Shown here: piece by piece, positions 54,832 through 64,000 of the stretch
Numbering within the stretch: position 1 is the first letter of the stretch
Layout: each line of letters begins with the position of its first letter
NCBI GenBank assembly: GCA_002261195.1
Contig: MVBO01000017.1
Location: 124,001-188,000 of the forward strand
Direction of reading: 5' to 3'
Source of the DNA: Bifiguratus adelaidae
Lineage: Eukaryota > Mucoromycota > Endogonomycetes > Endogonales
Length of the DNA stretch: 64,000 nucleotides
Notes under the pieces: generated by a model
The model's input: the letters and a program-made list of their open reading frames with translations, nothing else
The model's database searches: none
What the model was told of the DNA's origin: nothing
Translations under genes and position numbers: made by a program

Positions 54832-56813
54832 ATGCTCAACAGTCTCTTTGTGCTCAATGCTCAGGGGTGAGTGTCACTGTAGGCGACAGTTAGGCTTACT
54901 GACGAGTTGGACGTCAGCAAAATCATCATAGAAAAGCATTGGCGAGGTGTCATTCCCCGCCAAGTGGTCGACAAGTTCAATGACCAAGTGGTTACCTTTC
55001 TCGCTAAACCTGTCTATACGCCTTACACCGGACGCTCATTAGAGGATGGTAGTGCTACGTCAGCGCAACAGCGCAACGGCGACCTGCTGGTTCAAAGGTT
55101 TGCGCTCGAAGACTTGCCTCCCGTGATCGATACACCCCATTATCAGTTTCTGAACGTACAACGCGGGGGGCTGATATGGCTCAGTCCCGTAGAGAGCGAA
55201 GGTAAGCGACGGTTGGATGAAGGGTTTAGTCGACTCATGGTGTATGCCAGTCGAGCCGCAAATGATCTTTGAGTTTATACATCGCATCATTGATGTGGTG
55301 CAAGAGTATCTCGGAGATGTATCGGAAATGAGCATACGAGACAACTTTGTGATTGTCTATCAGGTAAGACTGTCTGGCGTGATGATTGGAGCATTGGACT
55401 CAAACTCTTGCAAAGCTTTTGGAGGAAATGATGGATTACGGATATCCATTAACGACGGAAACAAGCGTTTTAAAGGAAGTGATACCACCACCTACAGTGT
55501 ATAACAAGGTGTACAGCACCGTGTCTGCCGCTGCCGGGTAAGTGCTCACAAGCACGCGGCTTTGACGAGGTAGAACCCGCTCATGCAAGGATGCAGCGTC
55601 GGACAAAAGCTTCCCTCTGGAACACTTTCGAGTATACCGTGGAGAAAGCTAGGCATCAAGTATGCCAACAATGAGATTTACTTTGACGTGGTGGAAGAGG
55701 TGGACGCCATCTTGGAAAAGTAAGTCATAATGTACATCGTCTACGTGCACGCTCATGCCATGTGCATCGTAGGAACGGTAGCATCATTTCAGCGGAAGCG
55801 CATGGTACGCTGAATGTCAATTGTCGACTTTCAGGTCAGTGGCGACGAGAGTTAACGCATTGATGCACTTGCGACTTACATTATCAACACACAGGCATGC
55901 CTGACCTGTCCATGACATTTATCAATCCCCGTGTCATTGACGATGTCAGCTTTCATCCATGCGTGAGGTAAGGAGACAACCGCGCTGCGCTGTTGTGCGA
56001 TGGGCTCTTATGGATGCTTTTCGGCCTAGGTATCAAAAGTATGTTTCGGACAAGGTTTTGTCGTTTGTGCCGCCGGACGGCCACTTTAAGCTCATGACCT
56101 ACAGGTAGCGCAAGGCATTGGATCTTCCATGAGCCATCATTGATACTGTATAGGGTCAATCTACCCTCGGGACAATTGATACCGCTACAAGTCAGGCCAC
56201 AGGTTACGGCGACCAAGAATGGAGGTGAGGCGCGAGGCAAAGCAACAACTGAAGCACACCACTCACACAACAGCAGGCAAGTTTGAGGTCGTTGTCACTC
56301 CAAGGCCAACGGAGGGTAAGGCTATCGAACACCTCGTGGTAACCATATCCATGGGCAAGGCCTGTACAGGTGTGAATGCAAGCTGCAGCATGGGCGATCA
56401 CTTTTACGACAGCACCAACAAGGTAAGCAAGCTCATCACTGAACCTTGCCCCGCCATCTCACGCCTCCTGCCCAGACCCTCCGGTGGGAAGTGGGCAAGG
56501 TCGACATTCGAGGCCGTCCACCCACACTATCAGGCTCCTTCAGTTCAAGGTAAGCCTAGTACAGGGAGTCCAGAGCTAACGATGCCCCTTCCCCCACAGC
56601 GTCGATGCGCTCGATAATCCGCTGTCGATCACTCTAGGCTTTCAGATTAACATGTACGCAGTATCTGGACTCAAGGTGGACTCTCTTAAAATATACCACG
56701 AAGGCTACAAGCCGTACAAGGTGAGCCACCCATGAAGCCATAGACGTTCACTTAGACCATTCTAGGGCGTCCGAAGCCTCACCAGGGCAGGCAAATTCCA
56801 AGTACGCACCTAG
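54832..56813 (+). CDS. APM3: AP-3 complex mu subunit
   Basis: Thirteen exons, 449 residues: 54832-54866, 54918-55201, 55251-55363, 55416-55537, 55597-55719, 55773-55834, 55895-55967, 56030-56104, 56154-56224, 56274-56422, 56476-56549, 56600-56720, 56766-56813. The N-terminal longin-like domain starts MLNSLFVLNAQGKIIIEKHW; RDNFVIVYQLLEEMMDYGYP and SIPWRKLGIKYANNEIYFDV lead into the mu-homology domain, with GMPDLSMTFINPRVIDDVSFHP split into two introns and the end SLTRAGKFQVRT, as in animal AP3M1. It binds tyrosine sorting signals for Golgi/endosome-to-vacuole traffic. A Ser/Gln-rich insert (about residues 40-65) is absent from animals. Exon 10 may start three bases later. Confidence 0.95.
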
Positions 56814-57100
56814 GCGCTCAAATCGCTGTTCTAGACCATGGATCCGGATTATGGCTGGGATTACAGGTGTCTTGCCCTCTCTATTCGCACTCTTTTCTCT
56901 CTCTTGTTCTTGTATAGTCGATAGACACACACGCAGCTGACGGATATCCTGGCTGAACTTTGCTTTGTGTTACTGCTGTCAATAAAGTTGGCCTCATACT
57001 TGTCAGGCAGACCTCACACCTGGACAACTGGTCACCGGGTCCTTATACTTTTTGGTGATAAACGGTGAAGTGTCATGCGACGGTTCTTGAAGGATCCGCC

Positions 57101-58258
57101 ATGTCAGACCATCTCGCCGACCTTACAAGGAGCTCCAAGCATAAGCGCTTTGCAGACAAAGGTAATTTGGAGTCGATAGAAAGGATCATGATCGGGGAAT
57201 TCAACCGTATGTGTTAGATGGCATCAAGCTAGAGACAAAGCGCCACCGTCGATCATCTGTGGTGACAGAGTGGTTGGTGGAAGGTGCTCAGACCGAGACC
57301 ATCGTCACACAGCCCACGAAGCGACGAATGTCTTTACGAAGCCATCCTAAACCCACCATCATCTATTCACCCGCCCCCATCATGGACGACGATCTGCCAT
57401 CACCCAGTCAGCCTACCATCAGCCCTGCACTTTTAGCACACATTCATACCCTACAAACGCTTCTCGATTGCGCCGATGAGACGTTTTTCATCCTTAATCG
57501 CGACATGACCAGCTTAATTTGGCTCGAAAGTACCACCTTTGATAATGTCTTTGGATGGTATGTGCGGATGGTAGGATGGCTCAGGTAATGGCCGATATGC
57601 TAACGTTGTCTTTCGCAGGGATCGATCGCTCGAATTGAAGGAAAATCCATTCAACTGGATGCAATGGATTCATCCAGAAGACTTACATTCTATACAGCAT
57701 GCCGCCTGTGCCGTTCGTGATATCAAGATCAATGATCTCAATGGCCCCGTCAAGACGGCCAAACGACGACTCAATCTCCAGTATCGCATCATCCGCCCTG
57801 ATGGTTCCATTCGCCGTGTGAGCACAGCTTTTCGTCCATTAGTCTATCCATCCACGCAACTGGACGATGCTTCCCATGTCCCTTCGGAGGAGCTGACCGG
57901 GCTTCACTTATGGATCCACCGCGATGTGACCGATTCCTCGATGGAACATACCACAAGGGCGACTCCACCCAACAAGGCTTCCCATCGGGAGGAATCGCAG
58001 GTATTCCCTGCATCGAAAGCCATTCCATCCACCTCCATCGCTACGCCTCCCACCACGCCTCCTTGTCAAGCCCTGACGCACATAGCTCATGCAAGTACAC
58101 ACGATTATTTAACTCCCTTGAATGGTATTCTGGGAATGGCCAACTTGCTCTTGGCGACCGATCTGACAGAGGAACAACGCGACTACACTCACATCATACA
58201 AAAGTGTGGGGAAGGGCTGACGGAGACATTGCTGCAGTCCTTCGATGGAAGGCACTAA
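57101..58258 (+). CDS. PAS-domain protein with a histidine-kinase DHp helix but no ATPase domain
   Basis: Three exons: 57101-57161, 57218-57557, 57619-58258 (346 residues). A PAS fold spans about residues 95-245: LLDCADETFFILNRDM, TFDNVFGWDRSLELKEN, QWIHPEDLHSI, then LQYRIIRPDGSIRRVSTAF. Near the end comes a HisKA-like segment: HDYLTPLNGILGMANLLLA and DLTEEQRDYTHIIQKCGEGL. The phospho-acceptor His is kept, but SHEIRTP is changed to THDYLTP, and the protein stops 40 residues later. The catalytic HATPase domain and receiver are absent; only 117 bp remain before the convergent catalase stop. It may be a decoy or dimerisation partner, or the stub of a hybrid kinase. Confidence 0.82.
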
Positions 58259-58375
58259 ATGGGCTACGATATGTGGATATCCAAGTTGTTCATCGCGAAA
58301 GAGAACCATAGAGAAATCATTTTTTTGTACATTTTCATTCACAAATAATTGTGCTAAACAGCATTCCGCCACACC

Positions 58376-61013
58376 TTACGCGCAAGGTACCATGCTTACA
58401 TCGCGATCCCAATGTCTGTGCTTCTCAATGGCTGAGGCGAATTGGGTGACAAAGTCATGACCGCCGTCGATACCGGCAGCCGTTTTAATGACATCTTGAG
58501 CGGCACCGACCAATGAACCTAGCGCTTCTTTGCCGCGCGCTGCCTCAGATGTGGCGCCTGCAACCGCTCCCGAGAGTTTGCTCGCCGTCTTCGGATCCCA
58601 ATGGCCAACCGTCACCACGCCGCGATCCGCAGTAACTTCGTCATTTTCGGAATACTTGTAGTCGGATGGAATGAAGCTTTGTTGAAGTAATTGGATACCG
58701 TCTCCAACAGCAGCGATGGGCTTGAGATGTTTAAATGCTTCAGTAATGAAACCGTGGACTTCCCCTATCTTTGATAGCTGCTGAACGCTACCAGAGCCGG
58801 GGCAAACGATGACGGCGTCAAAGAGTGTGGATTTGCACGTCCAGAAGCTGAAATCAGCTGATAGTCCGAGACTATCCTTGTCACCTCCGGACGCACCCGT
58901 TGCAATTTTGAGCAATCCCTTGCGAGGGCCTACAATGACAGTAATGGCACCAAGATTTGCAAAGGCCGTTCGTAATGCCAATGTTTGTGCAGGATCATAT
59001 CCATCACCGACCAAGAACGCAATCTTTCTGGTCGCAATTCCTGCTTCTCCAGGATGGTTTAACAGGGAAAGGGCGGGGGAGCTCTCGCCATGATTGGGCC
59101 GGGCGGCTTTGGCTGGTGGAGTGATACCCACGGCTTCTGCTACTTGGCAAGCAAGATAATGGTCAACATGATTGAAGCGATCAATCATGCGTTCGCGAAC
59201 CCCTACGTCGTCGCACTTGCCCAGTTCGAACTGAGCGGCAGCTATCAGATGCGCCTTTTCCGGTTCTGATTGCGAATTCCAAAAGAGCGTCGCCTGGTTA
59301 TAATGTTCTTGAAATTTTGGTGCTCGTGTGCGTGCCTTAATACCAGCAATCATTTCGGCATATTCCAGGAAGGCATCGTGCTGAACGGGATCTCCAGGCT
59401 TAGGTGCATCCATTCGATTCGGATGATAGTTGACTCTGTCTCGGCTGATCTTTTGTCTCATAAACCCATCCCTTTGATTGTTCAGCACTGGACAAACGGG
59501 ACGATTAATGGGAAGCTCTGCAAAGTTTGGTCCGATGCGAGTGATCTGCGTATCGAGATAGGAAAAGTTTCGGCCTTGAAGAAGTGGATCATTAGAGAAA
59601 TCGATACCAGGAACAATGTGCTGAGTGCAGAAAGCAACTGAGATGTTCACAAGGTTAGCTTCGATATAGGGATGACCTTACGGGCAAAAATCTTACCTTG
59701 TTCTGTTTCCGCAAAGAAATCATCGGGATTGCGATTGAGCACCAAGCGACCGACAATCTTGACTGGAACCTTCTCCTCTGGGATGAGTTTTGTGGGATCC
59801 AAAATGTCAAAATCAAATGAATCTTCGTCAGACTCTGGTATGATTTGAAGGCCTAGCTCCCATTCCGGATAGTTTCCATTCTCAATGTTCTCCCATAAAT
59901 CGCGGCGATGAAAGTCAGGATCTTGGCCCTATTAGGTGTCGAGTATCATCAGCTTCGCAGGTTTTGAAAGTAATGTCAATCGTCTACTTACTGCAATCTT
60001 TTGAGACTCGTCCCACACGAGCGAATATGTGCCGAGCTTGGGCTTCCAATGAAATTTAACAAAGCACCGTTCATTATGCTCATTCACAAGCACAAAGGAG
60101 TGGACGCCAAATCCTTCCATCGTACGGAAGCTTTTCGGAATAGTGCGATCAGACAGCGCCCATAGTGCCATATGCTGCAGACAGAGACTTGAGAACTGGT
60201 AATGCCTGTCAATGATCTCTACTCACAGTGCTTTCAGGCAACAGCGATATCCAATCCCAGAAATTGTCGTGGGCAGTCTGAGATTGCGGAATCTCATTGT
60301 GTGGCTCCGGTTTACCAGCATGGACTAGGTCAGGAAATTTGATCGCATCTTGCATGAAGAATACGGGAATGTTGTTCCCAACGAGATCAAAATTGCCCTC
60401 GTCGGTATAGAACCGTGTTGCAAATCCACGGACTTCTCGAGCCGTGTCTGGCGCTCCGCGAGAACCCTATGTAGTCTCTGACTCAGCAATTGATGGATAG
60501 AATGCGTGTCATGATTCACCAGAACAGTGGAAAATCGAACGAATACGGGCGTTTTACGTGATGTATCATTCAAGAAGCCAGCCTTAGTGTATTTCGACAA
60601 TGGCTCATACACCTATGACAAGTCAATCATCAACAACTCCATCAGTGTGTCCAATCACCTGAAAGTAGCCATGAGCTCCCGCTCCTCGTGCGTGCACCAC
60701 ACGCTCAGGAATGCGTTCATGATCAAAATGGGAAACCTTCTCCCGCAAATGAAAATCATTGAGTCTGCGCAAAGGTTGAGACGTGTTGGGTCGTCAGCAC
60801 GTCCACTTACAGGGTGGCACGTCCACCAATCTTAAGGGAATCGTCATCATTGGAGACTCTTGTACCCCAGTTGGTAGTAGTAATGTTGCCTTTGGCGGAG
60901 TTTGTCACTTTATAGTTATCCAGCTGTTGTAGCTTGGCGTTGGTGTTCAGTTGTTCGGCCATTTGGCCAACGACGCTTTTGACGGCCGCAGGAGCGTCAG
61001 CAAGTGTAGACAT
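58376..61013 (-). CDS. large-subunit (clade 2) catalase with C-terminal DJ-1/PfpI-like domain
   Basis: Seven exons: 60811-61013, 60659-60764, 60520-60612, 60227-60466, 59992-60174, 59697-59928, 58376-59637 (772 residues). It dismutates hydrogen peroxide. Distal haem pocket: [15 protein letters not shown] (His) and [20 protein letters not shown] (Asn). Proximal haem ligand: [19 protein letters not shown] (Tyr). The core ends about residue 560; then a flavodoxin-like domain ([33 protein letters not shown]) typical of KatE-type large catalases. No signal peptide or SKL-like peroxisome tag is seen (ends VPCA), so it is probably cytosolic. Convergent with the PAS-DHp gene. Confidence 0.96.
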
Positions 61014-61178
61014 GCTGTTGGTGTAATGAGCAACTAGGGCAACTCTGCGATATTATGTATGAAATGACTGAGCTCATCGTGACTACGCGTTACTAAAGTA
61101 ATGACGGCACTATACGCTCAATGATCAGCCAATGACTCAAGATGGAATGTAAGGAAACAATGCACGTTTATTGCATGA

Positions 61179-62040
61179 CTATTGACGTGCAGCGATTTCC
61201 TTGGCAGCAGCAGCAGCACGCTTGGCCATCCTGGCTTGAGACTTGGCACCCATGATACCACCACCCCAGGTGCGGCGGTGTTCTTCGTACTTGTCGTTGA
61301 AGTTGGCCTTGATGGCGGAAACGACGGTGGAAAGAGCTTGCTTGTCCTCGGGCTTGACATCAGTGAAAGCAACGGCGGTAGCAGTCTTCTTGCCAACGAC
61401 GGTTCCAAGACGAGCCTTGCCCTTGACAATGCAGTATGGCACACCCATCTTACGGCAAAGAGCGGGAAGCCAGATCACAATTTCAATGGGGTCAACATCG
61501 TCAGCAATAACAACCAACGAAGCCTTCTTGGCCTCAACGAGGGCAGTGATGTGATTGATACCGTACTTGACAACGACGGGCTTCTCGCCTTGATCAACCT
61601 CCTTGCCCTCGGCCTTGGCCTCGGCAGCCTTTCGGAGACGAAGTTTCTTTTGGCGAGGGTTTTCGGGACGATACTTGTTCAAGAGCTTGAACAACTCAGT
61701 AGCTGTGTTCTTGTCCAAGACCTTGGTGAATTGGTTGATGGCTGGAGGGACCTTCAAACGTTGTTGAAGGATGCGCTTTTGGCGTTGAAGACGGATGTAC
61801 TCGGGCCATTTCACGAAGCGTGTAAGATCGCGAGTGGGTTGAATATCCTGGCCTATAAGGATGCGTGTTTAGAGGGTGCATTCGAGCAAATTGAGGCGTA
61901 GTTTCATACATACCAACACCAAAGTTTCTGGAGCGCTTCTCAAAAAGAGGGTTTTGGGCCTTCTTGGAAGTGGTCTTGCCCTTGACGGGATAAGGAGCCG
62001 GAGCAACCTTCTTTCCGGGGGTTGACTTCTTTGCCGGGGG
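61179..62040 (-). CDS. RPL8: 60S ribosomal protein eL8 (L7a), first exon not located
   Basis: Exons 61914-62040 and 61179-61852 give 267 residues without the initiator Met. [20 protein letters not shown] and [20 protein letters not shown] are the eL8 N-terminal signature; the L7Ae fold follows ([38 protein letters not shown]) and the basic end [12 protein letters not shown]. It binds 25S rRNA in the large subunit. Codons are strongly biased (aag, gtc, gcc, atc, ggt), as in the sugar transporter, fitting high expression. The coding frame opens right after an acceptor (CATGTAG|CCCCCGG), so a short first exon with the ATG lies upstream; I found no ATG with a good donor there. Confidence 0.93.
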
Positions 62041-62527
62041 CTACATGGAAAGAGGATCGTGTTATTGATGCGTCCTGTCACTTGATGCTCCCTGTCACTT
62101 GATGCTCGCTTGATGGGTCATCGGTCATCGGGGATCGGGGATCGCGATCAGAAGCTACCAACTTCTCCCAAGACAATATTCTTGTGCGCGTCCATACAAT
62201 TGAGCCTTCCTAGGCCTCCATGGGACCACGCGCAGGATGTCCTGCAATGGATGGATGACTGGATTCGCAGCGCACTTAGACCGGATGCGTGTCATCCATC
62301 GATTCATCCCGTCCATCCATCCGTCGCATTACATGACTTCCCTGTGCATAGTCCCCCTGGAAATGCAATGCATCGCCCACCCATTCACCCCACTTCCCAT
62401 GCTTTCCAAAAGACGTGCAAGAGAGAAAGATGTCACCTTCACGTACGAGCCACTTTTACGCTCAGCGCAACCCACATTCCCTTTTTGGATGCAACGTCAC
62501 AAATCATCACTTGCACAATGATACGCA
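62041..62527. other. intergenic, 487 bp, probably with the eL8 leader intron
   Basis: Should contain the first exon and promoter of eL8 (-) and the promoter of the C2 gene (+). It has an imperfect GATG/CATC repeat region: GGATGGATGACTGGA near 62246-62263 and CCATCCATCC near 62310-62330, which could pair. A 145-codon frame here is low-complexity Pro/His and not supported. Confidence 0.45.
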
Positions 62528-64000
62528 ATGGCACAGGACGCGAGTGACATTGCGAGGGTTGGGCTCCTTCATGTGGGCAAGACGCCTTCTACAACTCAGC
62601 TTAGTCCTGTAAGGGCTGACAGCATGAAATATGAAAAAAAGAAATCTGCTTGGCACGTTCGTCAGGGACACATGCAGGTATGCTACTTTTTGCCTCCAAA
62701 GTCACCCTAATGTCCAAGAACTGAACTCGCTGCCTAGGTAACTGTTCTTAAAGTGCTGCTCAACCATCCCATCAAGCATCCATACGTGCGCATTTCCTTG
62801 GGCGACCAGAGTTTTCAGACAACCGCATCCAATCTATCGACGGGACATTGGTTCGAAGGATTTCAGCTCAAAGTCTCGTATCACGCCCAGCTGTTTGACA
62901 CTATACAGCTCGATATTTATGATGCAAGCAACATCATTCTTATTCCGGATACCTTCGTGGGCAGGGCAGAGATTAGGCTAAAGACCTTGGAAGGTGTGCC
63001 TGAAGTGTTCAACAAGTAAGCTTGCTCACCTGTATAATTTCTTTGCTTATACTGCATTTTTCGCCTGCTAGCTATTATGAGATTTGGGACAAGAAAACAA
63101 CACCTTCCAATTCATCCGAGATACGAAGACGGAAATTGCTTGCCTCAAACATCGGGGCAATCCAATTACGTATCCAATATCGATGGCAGATACTAGATTC
63201 GCTTCCATCGCCAAGCCTGACATCTTCAGATTCCATATTTCCTGTTCAAACTTCGAGCGATGGTTACGCAGACACCGCCGAGAGCTCAGCTGGGACAGAC
63301 GGTATGAAAGACTTGACACCGTATCTGCGGACGAGCAATGTCGCCAGATCCCTTACCGAAGGCTCCGCAACAAGTAGAGGCGACGTGTCGCCAAACAACG
63401 ACACAGACGACGCAATCGCAAAGGAATTCGAGAGAAAACTGCAAGATGAGAGAGAAGGAAATGCTGCAAGTGTTGGCTTCAATAAGATCGAGGAAGAGTC
63501 TGTTGACCTTCCAAATGAAGATCTTGCACAGAGTGAACGTCCGAGTTTTGATTCAGATCAGGATTCCCTTCTCTTGGACGGCTTCACAAACGATACGTTG
63601 GTACTCTCTTCCACTTATGAGATTACGCGAAGCATCTCGACACTCAACCAAAGCTCTTTCGAGGATTCCCAAACTACTAAAGAGAAGCCTGATAGCAGGA
63701 CCAAGAGTTGGGGCTCGTCAATTGGATCCTACATCTCCAGATATTCATTCTTTGGATCATCGGCTAGCAGTGAGAAAACACCGATTATTACGAGGACCGC
63801 CTCTTCCAGAAACATGCCTACTGATGATGTACCAGCTGACGACGAGCCACCGGCTACAGCAGTACAGAATCTCGAGAAGAATTACTTTTCGATTGATCTT
63901 GGCGAAGACCAGGAGCCATCAAGCTTCATCGGCAGATTAGGCAGCTGGGCGGTTACGAAAGAGACCAATCGTGTCTTGAAAAACATCATGAGCTTGTTAG
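62528..64000 (+). CDS. C2-domain protein, cut by the window end
   Basis: Exons 62528-62677, 62738-63015 and 63072 to beyond 64000; the frame is open to the last base (at least 452 residues). A C2-like beta sandwich covers about residues 50-175: VTVLKVLLNHPIKHPYVRIS, YHAQLFDTIQLDIYDASN, TFVGRAEIRLKTLEGV and GAIQLRIQYRW. The usual calcium-binding Asp residues are largely missing, so lipid binding may be calcium-independent. Exon 3 then becomes acidic and Ser-rich (FERKLQDEREGN; SIGSYISRYSFFGSS), with ENxYFSIDLGED-like and FIGRLGSWAVTKE helical parts near the edge. I do not recognise the full-length family. It may be a tether or trafficking factor. Confidence 0.8.

Noticed and set aside
58259..58375. 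search for a HATPase exon after the DHp helix
   Set aside because: Only 117 bases remain before the convergent catalase stop and none encode N, G1 or G2 box residues.
62110..62547. 145-codon Pro/His-rich frame upstream of the C2 gene
   Set aside because: Arises from CATC/GATG repeats; overlaps the expected eL8 leader.

Overview
The window looks like nuclear DNA from a fungus, most likely an early-diverging lineage of the Mucoromycota type. Evidence: spliceosomal genes packed on both strands, introns mostly 45-65 nt with a CTAAY/CTGAY-like branch site close to the acceptor, a STE3-type pheromone receptor, two HMG-box genes of fungal mating-type style, a large-subunit catalase and a fungal-type sugar transporter. 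The lineage is inferred from gene content only. No rRNA, tRNA, CRISPR array, insertion sequence or prokaryotic operon was seen.

Layout. 0.7-5.7 kb: an Aim21/CARMIL-like protein ending in a capping-protein-interaction motif, then a protein with two HMG boxes. 5.9-18.5 kb: USP8/Doa4-type deubiquitinase (-), an unknown coiled-coil protein, DNA ligase I, mitochondrial ribosomal protein mS33 (-), a tail-anchored FHA protein (-) and a Rab18-like GTPase. 18.5-20.8 kb: the largest gene-free stretch, in front of a highly codon-biased sugar transporter. 22.8-33.4 kb: FIG4 phosphoinositide phosphatase, EIF1AD, a MATA-type HMG protein, EIPR1 (-), a penta-EF-hand protein (-) and glucosamine-6-phosphate deaminase. 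33.7-46.3 kb: haspin kinase, a two-RRM hnRNP-like protein (-), a Kre9/Knh1-like GPI protein, a STE3-like receptor, dienelactone hydrolase (-), a bacterial-type BMP/PnrA binding protein (-), a single-pass membrane protein with a PPxY motif (-) and a PAQR/Izh receptor (-). 46.4-64 kb: an unknown coiled-coil protein, a Dnf-type P4-ATPase, a DUF924 protein (-), AP-3 mu, a PAS-DHp protein lacking an ATPase domain, catalase (-), ribosomal protein eL8 (-) and a C2-domain protein cut by the window end.

The genes are mostly unrelated housekeeping genes. A loose theme is endolysosomal trafficking (USP8-like, Rab18, FIG4, EIPR1, AP-3 mu, P4-ATPase, ALG-2-like PEF protein), but nothing shows co-regulation. 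The most interesting signals are repeated GC-AG introns in conserved genes, a 15-nt micro-exon just before the haspin catalytic loop, a kinase-less PAS-DHp protein, a bacterial-type binding protein with introns, two abutting 12-bp palindromes in a divergent promoter, and a STE3 receptor within 40 kb of two HMG-box genes. I did not find a proven new system. Exon maps were built by hand from conserved protein frames and splice signals.
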